A stretch of 64,000 bases of DNA from Protopterus annectens (Eukaryota > Chordata > Ceratodontiformes > Protopteridae), in contig NC_056743.1 of NCBI RefSeq assembly GCF_019279795.1, positions 628,182,019 through 628,246,018 of the forward strand. Direction: 5' to 3'. Under the pieces are notes generated by a model. That model did no database searches and had not been told where the DNA came from. It saw only the letters and a program-made list of their open reading frames with translations. A program made the position numbers and the translations under genes. Below, piece by piece: positions 12,000-21,899 of this stretch. Numbering within the stretch: the first letter of the stretch is position 1; each line of letters opens with the position of its first letter.

Positions 12000-13248
12000 C
12001 AACCCACTCCTGCACAAAACACACTCCATAGCCTGACACACACTGCACCCACACTGACTCTTTTCACAACTCTCACTCTTTCTCAAACACTCAGACCTTA
12101 TGACATGCCTTATTTCCTCCTCACAATCATTGTTATTCATTTACATAATCATTCTTATTCATTTACACCTAATTCTCATTCTTTTCCTACACACCTGATT
12201 GCTGTGTAACTAAGTCAACCTCACACTTTGCCTTTACATTTCACCTTAAATCACTTGTCAGATATCATAATATTAGTCCCTGCACACATCTTTTCTTTCT
12301 CTTATTATATTGTATCTTTTTTTACATAGTATACTTGCTCTTGTAAACATTAATCACTTTGTAACATGTCATTAATCATACATTTGAGTGTTACTGAGTG
12401 TTACTTGTAAACATGACAGATGCAATGCACCAGTATGATATGCTCTGTACTTTTGCTTTCATTAAATACAATGTAACATGTTATTAATTATTGCACATTT
12501 GTAATTTCTCTGAGCATCACTTGCTTTTGTAAACATGATAGATGTAATACACTGGCATGATATGCTCTTTACTTTTTGTTTACATTGATTACTTTGTAAC
12601 ATGTTATTAATTACTGCACATTTGCAACTTGTCTGAGTGTTACTTGCTCTTGTAAACATGACAGATGTAATGCACCAGTATGATATGCTCTTTACTTTTT
12701 GTTTACATTACTTTGTAACATGTTGTTAATTATTGCACATTTGTAATTTCTCTGAGCATTACTTGCTTTTGTAAACATGATAGATGTAATACACCGGTAT
12801 GATATGCTCTGTACTTTTTGTTTACATTAATTACTCTGTAACATGTTATTAATTATTGCACATTTGTAATTTCTCTGAGCATTACTTGCTTTTGTAAACA
12901 TGATAAATGTAATACACTGGTATGATATGCTTTGTACTTTTTGTTTACATTAAATACTTTGTAACATGTTATTAATTCTTGCACATTTGTAATTTCTCTG
13001 AGCATTACTTGCTTTTGTAAACATAATAGATGTAATACACCGGTATGATATGCGCTTTACTTTTTGTTTACATTACTTTGTAACATGTTATTAATTACTG
13101 CACAGTTGTAATTTCTCTGAGTGTAAAAAAGAAAGTAACTACTTCTTATGTACATATAATGGGAGCTTTTCACCCTGTGCTTTTGCTTAAAATGGGTTTT
13201 GGCTCAGACTATCCCTGTAAACAAATGGAAATAAATAAATAAAATAAT
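12000..13248 (+). mobile_element. L2-like LINE 3' end with expanded UTR
   Basis: The right end reads 'cagactatccctgtaaacaa' followed by an AAATAAATAAATAAAAT tail at 13230-13248, the plus-strand version of the L2-like 3' signature. Most of the interval is a tandem array (12361-13130). The left boundary is uncertain. No coding sequence was recognised. Confidence 0.55.
12361..13130 (+). repeat. minisatellite, seven units of about 112-124 bp
   Basis: Each unit begins 'gtaacatgttattaattatt' and runs through 'gcacatttgtaatttctctg', 'cttttgtaaacatgatagat' and 'atgatatgctctgtactttt'. Units start near 12361, 12473, 12597, 12716, 12839, 12961 and 13080; the last is truncated. Divergence between units is modest, the first unit differing most. 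Confidence 0.9.
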
Positions 13249-13480
13249 AATCAAAAACATACATACATACATAAATAAGTATTCTGATTGTTCAAGAATC
13301 ATCTGAAAGCTTTGAATAGTCAAAAACAACAAATTAATATTTATTTTTCAGTCTGAAAAGGTTTTTCTACCATTATGAACTTTTACTAAAATATTTAGAC
13401 CATGACTATTATATAATATTGTGCTGAAAATATTCTGTGGTCAGTTTAATTAACCTTTATGTGAAATAGGTTTAGAAACT
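13249..13480. other. unassigned, may extend the older PLE target
   Basis: AT-rich sequence between the LINE tail and the duplicated PLE target. No motif was recognised. Confidence 0.3.
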
Positions 13481-13620
13481 AAATTTAAGAATTTAATTTA
13501 TATGTTTTTAAATGTTATTATTTTACAATATTTGAATATGCAGATGTCAAGGTGTTCAAGTATATTCGGGATACTGAAAATTCATGAGAATTTATATTCT
13601 CCACAGGGGAGACTTATTTT
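13481..13620 (+). repeat. left copy of a ~139-bp target duplication
   Basis: The segment from 'aaatttaagaatttaattta' to 'gagacttatttt' recurs at 18742-18882 with only a few differences. The two copies directly flank the pLTRs of the PLE, so they behave as a target site duplication of unusual length. The duplicated sequence is itself an older PLE RT fragment: the right copy reads FGILKIHENLYSPPVRLIFS. Confidence 0.85.
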
Positions 13621-13942
13621 CAACTGAAAGTCCAAGCTAGTAACTGGAAAAATAAAAGTAGAGTTCACCAATGAGTGCCGTCACTCCGTTAGAAACAAAT
13701 CACAGCTGGCAAGGAAGATGCGGTAAATCAGGTCTTCACTTTAATACGACTGAAAAATCCAAATAACTGCTATAGATGTACAAACAAAGAAAAAACAATT
13801 GAAATGCGAAACGAAAGTTCCAAAATCAGTTAAGCACTTTCACCCGGTGTCATCCGGGCTTCATCAGAACTAAACCATTAGTTCACATTCAACAATTTAA
13901 AACTTTTTTGGCGCCTAAACCAAACACATTTTAAAAATTTAA
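13621..13942 (-). repeat. PLE pLTR, left copy (322 bp)
   Basis: Begins 'caactgaaagtccaagctag' and ends in 'acacattttaaaaatttaa'. It matches 18428-18749 base for base apart from about eight substitutions and has exactly the same length. In PLEs such direct repeats come from tandem or circular templates, not from retroviral LTR synthesis. Confidence 0.9.
13824..13877 (-). ncRNA. hammerhead-ribozyme-like motif in left pLTR
   Basis: On the minus strand: CTGATGA (13867-13861), an extra A, helix II of GCCCGG/CCGGGT (six pairs, the first a G-U wobble) with loop ATGACA, then GAAA (13841-13838). A minimal helix III (G-TGC-T) and a potential cleavage site after TTA near 13831 follow. TTTAGTT before the core can pair with AACTGA after the site as helix I. 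PLE pLTRs are known to encode small type I hammerheads. The extra A after CTGATGA departs from the canonical core, so activity is not assured. Confidence 0.6.
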
Positions 13943-14638
13943 AGGCGCAATGTTATTTAAAATGCGCGTATGTGTTATTGAAATGCGCATATGATTTCTT
14001 TAAGATACGTATATAAATTCATTGAAATGCATATGGATTCTTAAAAGTACAATTGCTGGACACTTGTATAAATAAATATAATTAATTTCAGTACCCTTAT
14101 ATTATGATTTAACTAATGCATAAACTAAGAAATGTGTGCATATGTATATAAAAATATAAATAATTAATTCTTTCCAATTTTATGAATATTAAAAAGTTTT
14201 TTTTTTTAAATACCTGTCTATTAATAAATAAATACCACTATGTACAATAATTCATGTATAGTATTATATAATATTGTAATGTATATAAATGTATGAATAT
14301 GTATATATAAATTAATATGTATAATTAAATAGTGTTCCAGTCTGCTGATTATATCATAAGCCTGGCATAAATACACATCAAAAATATATAAATGCATAAC
14401 AATGCATGAAAATGCATAAAAATAACATAAAAATAACAATAAAATAATGTAACTAGATGCATTAATAATACATAAATATTGCGTGAATGTGAAAACACTG
14501 TACATATACAGACAATTACATAAAATGTATATACCCAAATAATATGTAAATAATCGTAATCTTAACTAGTTCATATACATATTCAACTTACTTTACCATA
14601 ATAAAATATTAAAAATGATTATTTAAAATATTTTTTCA

Positions 14639-15198
14639 TTAATAATATAACAGTGGTTTGATTGATATATAATCATTTAAACCCTGTGGTGTCGTGGCAT
14701 CTAAATATATTTGCCACCAGATTTCTTTGTAACTGAGTAAACTTTTAAAATCCCCTCCTTTGGGATCATAATTAATTACTTCAAGTATAATGAATTTAAA
14801 ACTGTGGCTTTTCCCTTCCCTGTCTATGTGTCTATAAAGTGCGTTGTTGTTGTCCTTAGTTCTTATGCAGTATATATGATCATAAATCCTTTTCTTTACA
14901 TTTCTTTCCGTTTTTCCTACATAAAAACATGGACATTGTTGGCAAATACTTAAATATATTACCATCTTGGTATTACAATTTCCTGCCTTCCTTTTTACTA
15001 CACTTTTATGTCCATTTTCAAATAAATAATGTTTTCTTCGGACATATATTTGCATTGATTGCAAGTACCACATTTAGGATTCGTTCCAATAAATGATTTT
15101 TTATTATTATTACAGTTATTCCTTCCCTTAGTTCCACTTTCGACTAACTGTTTAATATTGGTTCCCATTTTGTATGTGAACTGAGGTTTGACTCCCAA
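14639..15198 (-). pseudogene. PLE GIY-YIG endonuclease domain
   Basis: The frame 15073-14639 contains FYVGKTERNVKKRIYDHIYC, a GIY-YIG module in which the YVG-type core, the arginine (KR) and a downstream glutamate in LEVINYD/YKEIWW are visible. The overlapping frame 15198-14998 carries the cysteine-rich linker CGTCNQC that precedes the nuclease in PLEs. The domain would nick the target to prime reverse transcription. One frameshift separates linker and nuclease. The closing sequence GLNDYISIKPLLYY is near a natural C-terminus. Confidence 0.85.
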
Positions 15199-15466
15199 TA
15201 CTTTGCTTAGTTGGGAGTCCTTAGAGATAATATACCGAAAGTGGTTTAAAATCTTTTTAATGTGACTGGCAGCTAAATTAAACTGTAAAATATATGTTCT
15301 ATGGAAGGAATCTTGACTGTCAGTCTCTTTGGGGTCAAAGACATGACGTGTAGTAATGTCTTTGGGATGTAGATTGACAGTTGCTCCCTAATAGAGGAAA
15401 ATATCTAGAATTCCTATGTTGTAAAATATATTGAATGGTGGAATCCATCATGACATTGGGATAGCC

Positions 15467-16685
15467 TCAATGAGTGAATAACTCCTTGATAAACTTTAAT
15501 TCGGAATGTAATAAATCAGTGTCAGATGTCATGCGAGAAGCACGAACACATTGACCTTTAAATATATTGTTTTTCAGTTTCTCTGGATGACAGCTGGTGT
15601 ACTGTAAATAATTGTTGGAAAACGTTTCCTTTCTATGTATAGAAGAAGTAAATTCACCAGACTGATGTTGAATAAAGGTGTCTAAATAGGGTAACCCCTT
15701 GTTATTGTGAGAATGTGTGAATTTTAAATATTCACTGCTGTCATTTAGCAATTCTATAAAACATTCCATAGTATTAATGTCAGCTTCCCATAATATATAT
15801 ATGTCATCCAGGAATCTAGAATAATATCTAACATTCTTGAAGTAGTCACTAGTGAAAAGTACTGTATCCTTCCAATGGAGCATGACCAAATTAGCATAGA
15901 TGGGAGCGCAAGGGCTCCCATCGCTACTCCTTTTGTTTGTTTAAAGTGTTCACCTTCAAAATATATATAATTATTTTCTAGTACTAAGGCCATCATTTCC
16001 TCTAATAACCTAATTTCATCCCATTCGAGATTAGAATACTTATACATACTAGCACTAAAAGCTTCAAGTCCTTGTTCTTTAGGAATACATGAAAAAAGGT
16101 CAATCACATCTATAGTGAGGAATATTATATTGCCATGTTTCAAATCCATAGGAAAGTTTTTTAAAAATACCCAGGAATCTTTGACCATATGTGAGACATG
16201 ATTATATATAGGTTTCAATTTGTAATCAATGTATTTGCCAATTGGAAATGTCTTTGATTTACTCCCTGAGACTATTGGGCGAAATGGGGGATCTTGTATA
16301 TTTTGTGGATCTTAGGTATACTCACTAGGGTAGCCAGTTTTGGAAATTTCACAGATAAAAAATCATATATGTCCTTTGTGATTCTATTTTCTAGGAAATA
16401 TTCTTCAATATAGGAGTCGATCCTTTGATAAGCTATATTAAGCTCATTAAGGGATATAGATGAATAATTTCCTGAAAAATGTAATAAGTCATATATCTTT
16501 TTTGTATACTGCATATTGTCATATAGACCACCTCCTTTGTCTGGTCTCATAACTCTTATGTTGTCATTTTCCTTGAGATCTCTTATTAATCTTTCTTCAT
16601 TCTTTGATAAATTTGCACCGCAGGCTAAATGTTTGAGTTTGTTTGATTCCTGATAAATTTCTCTAATTGTTAAATTTTCATACAA
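15467..16685 (-). pseudogene. PLE reverse transcriptase domain
   Basis: Three overlapping minus frames give the RT in order. 16685-16272 has IRVMRPDKGGG and LNELNIAYQRID, then SIPKIHK. 16218-15754 has FLTIDVIDLFSCIPKEQG (first catalytic Asp) and HFKQTKGVAMGA. 15889-15467 has the catalytic RFLDDIYILW (about 15817-15803), then LPYLDTFIQHQSG and RASRMTSDTD. Motif order and the PDKGGG/PKIHK signature are typical of PLE RTs, which are related to telomerase. Two frameshifts disrupt it. It is closely similar in pattern to the fragment at 10316-11045. Confidence 0.9.
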
Positions 16686-16723
16686 CTCAATACTGGAATG
16701 ACTGGGTGGATTAAATTTACTTT

Positions 16724-18232
16724 TTACCTTGAAGGGGTACCAATATTTTTATTCTTGGAAGAATCTTTTTTGTCAATCACATTCAAGTTTTTAAAATAAA
16801 TAGCTAAATTCGCTTTTCGAATGAATTTTTTGAATTCTATAATTGCATCCGTCAAATCAAATCTAGGATTGGGAACATATTTTTCTCCTTTGCTAAATAA
16901 ATCAAAGTTAGTTTTTTCTATATTAATGTCAGTGTAATTAAATATCTTAAAGTTGTTGTAAGTATGAACATTTCCTTCTACTTCTATCTTTGGAATAATG
17001 TTTGTGTTACTTCTATCTTCTAAATGTTCCCCCTTGTTTTTCAATACCATTTCTTTCTCATATATTTCTGGTTCCCATTTTGATGTGGTTGTGAATATTG
17101 TTTTTCCCCGTATTGAAAATCCCCCTGATGTGTGTATCTTTACGGTAACCTGTATCAAACCCTTTACTATAGTCACCACTTGTATTTTCCCCTTTTTGCC
17201 ATCTAGGTTTGTAGAAGTCTTCTTTGGGGTATATCTTTGATCTAATTTCTGGCCAAATATAGGCCTTATTACTATTGTAGTGTTCAAAGTCCCTTGTAAG
17301 CTTTTTGGATTTCCTCTGTATAACATTAGAAATCCATGTTTTGGCTTCCTGGTATTGCTTATTATATAATTGTTCCCACTGAGGAAATAAAAGATCATTT
17401 AGTATGTTGTTGTTTAATTTTTCTGCATCAGCTATAAGTTTACTCATTTTATCATCATTAAGTTTCATTAATAATCTCATAAAATTAAAACCACAGGTAT
17501 CAAACAAACAATTAAATTCCTTTACTACTTCAGCAGTATAATCCAAACCTAAAGATAACTTAAAAAATCTCAATCCTTTGGGTACTAACTTCATGTCCAA
17601 ATTCTTACTTAAATAGGCATTGTCCACTTTGAGACCATTGGTGCTTTTTAATTTTTTACCTAAGGAAAAAATCATAGTCTTTAAATTGTCAAATTCAGTA
17701 TTGTCCTTTCCTGTAACATTATAATCGCTTTTTATGTCTTCTATTCCATAATTAAACAATAGAAATTCATTAAATTTATTGTCTTCAGAAGTAAATTCCC
17801 CCTAGTTTGGGGATGTGTAGGTCTGAAGACTGATTTCACAGTACCTTTTAGTTGTTGTTGAATGGACTGTCCAGCAATAGATGAATAAGTTTTAAAAGGC
17901 ATCTGGCTCTTTGGTCTAGCTCCGGTTCTTGTAGCTTCCTCATTAATATCGTATAAGGAAAAGTCGAAAGTGAAATCTGACAAGTTGATTTTACTGCCAT
18001 TATAAGATTCTTTTATGTCCAAGGTATTGGTTCCTCTCGCTGGACATTCACCCTGCCCATTGGGTATGTCTAAACTGTCGGAAGATACAGCTTCATCATG
18101 CTGTACAGATGTATTTGTTATCCTGCTACCAGGGCCTTCTTCTCCGTTGTTCACATTCATCCCTTCTCGTACAATTTGCCCAGAAGGTGACCTGACGCTA
18201 AGAATTTTTGAAGGTGCACACTCCGGTTGCAT
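16724..18232 (-). pseudogene. PLE N-terminal region
   Basis: Minus frames 18232-17741, 17759-17058 and 17398-16724 cover about 500 codons upstream of the RT, between it and the right pLTR. Charged, lysine-rich sequence with phrases such as LSLGLDYTAEVVKEFN and FDLTDAIIEFKKFIRKANLA, the latter reading into the RT start. The function of this region is not established in the family. I recognise no zinc finger or protease in it. Two frameshifts are evident. Confidence 0.7.
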
Positions 18233-18427
18233 ATTACCACCCTTAATAGATGTTTCTGGGTGGCCACTCTTTAACAGTTATTTCACTAAAGAAGTGAGAT
18301 TACTTAATTCACTTTTTAGTAAGGAAATGTTTTCACGGAAGTTTTTGAATTCATCCGAGCCCTCCTGCTGTGTATTTACGTCTTCTAAAACTGGTGTTGC
18401 ACCGGTGTTCTCCATAATGTGCTACAA

Positions 18428-18749
18428 CAACTGAAAGTCCAAGCTAGTAACTGGAAAAATAAAAGTAGAGTTCACCAATGAGTGCCGTCGCTCCGTTAGA
18501 AACAAATCACAGCTGGCAAGGAAGATGCGGTGAATCAGGTCTTCACTTTAATACGACTGAAAAATCCAAATAACTGCTATAGATGTACAAACAAACAAAA
18601 AACAATTGAAATGCGAAACAAAAGTTCCAAAATCAGTTAAGTGCTTTCACCCGGTGTCATCCGGGCTTCATCAGAACTAAACCATTAGTTCACATTCAAC
18701 AATTTAAAACTTTTTTGGCACCTAAACCAAACACATTTTAAAAATTTAA
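18428..18749 (-). repeat. PLE pLTR, right copy (322 bp)
   Basis: Second copy of the 13621-13942 repeat, at the 5' side of the minus-strand element. Differences include cac to cgc in 'gccgtc(a/g)ctcc', 'gcgaaac(g/a)aaag' and the 'taag(ca/tg)c' pair inside the ribozyme-like loop. Confidence 0.9.
18630..18683 (-). ncRNA. hammerhead-ribozyme-like motif in right pLTR
   Basis: Same fold as at 13824-13877. The only changes fall in the helix III loop (GCAC instead of GTGC after GAAA), while CTGATGA, the GC-rich helix II and GAAA are unchanged. At the 5' end of the element this copy could release the RNA 5' terminus. Confidence 0.6.
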
Positions 18750-18882
18750 GAGTTTAATTTATGTTTTTAAATGTTATTATTTTACAATATTTGAATATGC
18801 AGATGTCAAGGTGTTCAAGTATATTCGGGATACTGAAAATTCATGAGAATTTATATTCTCCACCAGTGAGACTTATTTTCAG
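18742..18882 (+). repeat. right copy of the ~139-bp target duplication
   Basis: Matches 13481-13620 (see there). The first nine bases overlap the end of the pLTR (aaatttaag), so the exact junction is ambiguous by that amount. Confidence 0.85.
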
Positions 18883-18950
18883 CCATGATTATTTTATTAA
18901 AACTGTGGTGAATTCAACTGATTCGATTTTAAAAACAAAAATAAATAAAA
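18790..18950 (+). pseudogene. older PLE reverse transcriptase fragment
   Basis: The plus frame gives SIFGILKIHENLYSPPVRL and then DYFIKTVVNSTDSILKTK. It corresponds to the PKIHK...PP(L)R block of PLE RTs and to FSILKIHKD/PPLRLIVDAG at 10.1 kb. It is the site into which the minus-strand PLE inserted, in the opposite orientation. Both sides are truncated. Confidence 0.7.
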
Positions 18951-19299
18951 CATGCCTCTGTTATTTATATTTGTTGACTGTCTGTGTTGGCTGCTCCTGG
19001 GATCCTTCTCAGTCACAACCTTTCTCTAACTTCCTCTCTGTCTATCTCTCTGTATCTGCCACATCTGGTTTATGAGGAATTGAGCATTCTTTATGATGTC
19101 ATTTACAAAGTGGGTGAAACACTAGAGTCAAGGATTTGTCAGAAACCTGTGGCAGTGAACATTTTTTATGCTTCAACAGCTGCTATCACTTCATATCATA
19201 AGAAATATTTCTAAAGACCAGTTAATAATGCATATTATAAGGATGTTTTCAGATTCTGTGGAAAGACAGAATGCTTTTTGTAATTTAAAAGAACATTTA
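18951..19299. other. unassigned; may hold decayed gypsy sequence
   Basis: Between the PLE target and recognisable gypsy RT. No LTR or RNase H motif could be made out. Confidence 0.3.
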
Positions 19300-20085
19300 A
19301 TCAGCTAAGAATACAACAGTCATTTACTGGATTCTGCAAGTGAAAAGGTTTTGAAGACTTTTCAGTGAGAGGAAGAAATATCTTATGTCTGACAAATTTT
19401 GGTGAATTTTCCCCAGATGACTCGTTGATTAGTGACATGGGCACTAGAGAGATGGAGTGGGGGAGGATGGGAGTGAGTGGCCAGAGAAGCAAAGGCATAA
19501 TCTCCTGTTCCTGCTAGGATGTGACCTACCAGTCTCTGGAAAGTCACTGAAGCTTTCTTCATATCAAAAAGGCATTTTTGTAACTCCACCCAAATGGGGT
19601 CACAAATGCTGATCTATCCCTGGCTGCAGGTGTCAAGCGTACCTGACAGTAACCCTTGGTCAAGTCAATCATAGAAGAATATTTACCTCCACCCAGCTGC
19701 TCTAGGGATTCATCTGTCCTCGACATTAGGTAATCCTCTGAATCTGTGTGTCTGTTCATTTTCCTGTAAGCAAGGCTGGTAGCAAAGAACCAGATGATGC
19801 CATCTTTTTTGGCACCAGCAGCACTGGTGAGGCCCAGGGAGTGCTGGATTGATGGATTACTCCCAGCTGCAATGTGTCGTTTAGTTCATCTGTCAGAGTT
19901 TATCAAACATTTTCAAGCACTTTGTAGGGAGACTGTTTGATTGGTTGCTGGTGTCATGTGTCTGTGTAGTGCTGTACCAGCTGGGTACATTGTGACCTAC
20001 CAGTGAACACATCCACAAATTCCTGCAATCCTGTTCATTGGGATAGTTGTAAGGAGAAGGCCACCCTAACCACTGAGGTGTCAGA
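19300..20085 (-). pseudogene. Ty3/gypsy (Gmr1-like) reverse transcriptase
   Basis: Minus-strand frames give GVIHQSSTPWASPVLLVPKK (about 19850-19780), LEQLGGGKYSSMIDLTKGYC and QVRLTPAARDRSAFVTPFGW (19759-19610), then LFDMKKASVTFQRLVGHILA. These are the standard Ty3/gypsy RT blocks (WASPVVLVPKK, LGGAKYFSxLDLxxGYWQ, APATFQRLM). The catalytic YxDD region is unrecognisable. The segment follows integrase directly instead of preceding it, the order known from Gmr1-type elements. Frameshifts are numerous. Confidence 0.85.
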
Positions 20086-21165
20086 TCAAAGTTCACTGAG
20101 GTTTATCTCCTCCTGCAACCCATCGCAGATACTAAGTACCATGATCTGTCTGTCAGGATAGGACTCTATTATGTTACTATGGCAGATTTTGTGCTTTGGA
20201 CTTCTGCCTGGCAACTCTATCATGTGGTTTACATTATTCACTTTTATTATAATGGTGAAAACGCCCCTTAGGCAACCTTCAGCTTGCTGTGTCTCACACA
20301 AATAATTACCATCACCCTGTTGTCTTACAGAACACTCTAACTTTAGTTGTCCTATCATACCAGACTTTTTTGTTGCTGTTGTTCCTGTGCTAAGTGCTGT
20401 CCTTCCTAGTAATTAGGAAATACTCCAGATCAGATTCCTTGTGGGAATCCCACTCCTACGCACCATGAATTAAATTCATGGCCTCCCTTACTTGTGATCA
20501 TACAGTAGTTCAAAGGGTTAAATACAGGCAGATTCCTAAGACACTTCCCTGTATGCAAACAGAAGATATGGCAGATACTTGTCCCATTTCCTCTTGAACT
20601 AGTCTGCAATTGCCCTCAACATGTCCTTCAGTGTATAAGTAAACCTCTTCACCTCTTCACCAGACTATGTTTCTGTGGATGGTAGGGGGTAGTCTTTAGG
20701 TGCTTTACCCTTACAGCACTTACAAAAACATGCCAGTAGGTCTAACAAAGTTGGCACCTCTGTCAATATTTCACTAGGAAAACCTACCCTGCTGTACTCT
20801 GCTGAAAATGTCTATCACAGTATTTGCTACCTTCTCTATTTCAGTAGGAGACCTACAATTCACCACTGTTAGGATATATTTCTTACCTGTGGAACCTGGG
20901 GTACTCAGACGTCTCATGATATCCATAGCTACCTACTAAAATGGTTCCTCAGTAATAGGCAAAGGCAATAAAGCAGCACTGGCTTTGTCGTCAGCCTTGC
21001 CAACCTTTTGGCACTGCTCACAGGACCTGCAATACCTTGTTACATCCTTTGAATACTCTTGCCAATAAAAAATCTGCACAAGTCATCTCTGAATATGCTT
21101 TATGTCCATATGGCCTGCAAAAGGAATATCATCAGCTATAACCAGAACTCTTAGTAATAGACCCT
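20086..21165 (-). pseudogene. Ty3/gypsy (Gmr1-like) integrase, main part
   Basis: From 21150 downward the minus strand reads ADDIPFAGHMDIKH and YCRSCEQCQKVGKADDKASA, an HHCC zinc-binding domain. It is followed by the catalytic-core phrases VAMDIMRRLS and GKKYILTVVN, EILTEVPTLLDLL, and near the end of the core KRKWDKYLPYLLFAYREV and PFELLYDHK. The C-terminal part runs through 20358-20086. Integrase would insert the element's cDNA into the chromosome. Internal stops abound. The N-terminal few dozen residues lie across the LINE insertion at 26.2-26.5 kb. Confidence 0.85.
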
Positions 21166-21899
21166 GGATTTATTTTATTTATTTATTTTACATTTGTTTA
21201 CCGTGAAAGTCCGACTGGACAGGCTGCCCATTTTCAGTGGAGACCCGAGGAGAAAAGTTCCATTATTAGCAGTACAAATTTATAAAAACAGGAAGAATGT
21301 ATTACAGTAGGTGTACAATAGAAAGCTTATCTTAATACATAATAAAACTGTTGTCATACATAGTCAGCAGTGGTTACATATTGTGGTAGTTATATACAGT
21401 AATATATACATTATACAGCTGACCAAAATACACTCTAGTAGACAAGTGGTGGGGATAGCACTTAGGGATAAGAATGAATAAGAATACCTTGAGTTAAGAA
21501 AAAATAAAAAGTAGAACTCAAAAAGCTGAGTCTTGAGTAGCACAGATTAGTTTTTAAACAAGGTAAGTGAACATGAGAAATGGTTCACTTGATACAATAT
21601 AAAGTTAGTGTTAAATACAGTTATAGGATTTGATTTTAGGGGTAATGAAATATAATAAGATCATGTACATACTACAGGATTTGATTTCAGGGGCAGTGAA
21701 ATACAATAAGACAGTGTACATACTACAATGAAAAATGACACTATTATTAGACACAAGTGATATTCCTAGGAATGCCTTTCTGTGTAGGACACATGCATTG
21801 TATATTATCTGTATATTGTGTAAGTAGCTTAGCCTGGCACAGAACATGCTCATATCCATGAACTAGCTAAATAGGATTTGAGAAGGTTTATGAAGTTGG

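Larger units (their letters stand above)
13621..18749 (-). mobile_element. Penelope-like element (PLE), nearly complete
   Basis: A 5.1-kb retroelement on the minus strand: right pLTR (18428-18749), N-terminal region, RT, linker, GIY-YIG endonuclease, 3' UTR, left pLTR (13621-13942). The direct repeats, the PLE-type RT and the GIY-YIG nuclease together identify an EN-containing Penelope-like element (Neptune/Poseidon-like by inference). It primes cDNA synthesis at a nicked chromosomal target. The coding sequence is spread over several minus frames (18232, 17759, 17398, 16685, 16218, 15889, 15198 and 15073 start open stretches), so about half a dozen frameshifts have killed it. Roughly eight differences between the pLTRs imply moderate age. 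Confidence 0.9.

Noticed and set aside
12361..13130. CRISPR-like array
   Set aside because: Units are head-to-tail minisatellite repeats of about 120 bp without unique spacers, in a vertebrate LINE context.
18428..18749. Retroviral-type LTR
   Set aside because: No TG...CA ends, no primer binding site or polypurine tract, and the enclosed genes are of PLE type. It is a PLE pLTR.
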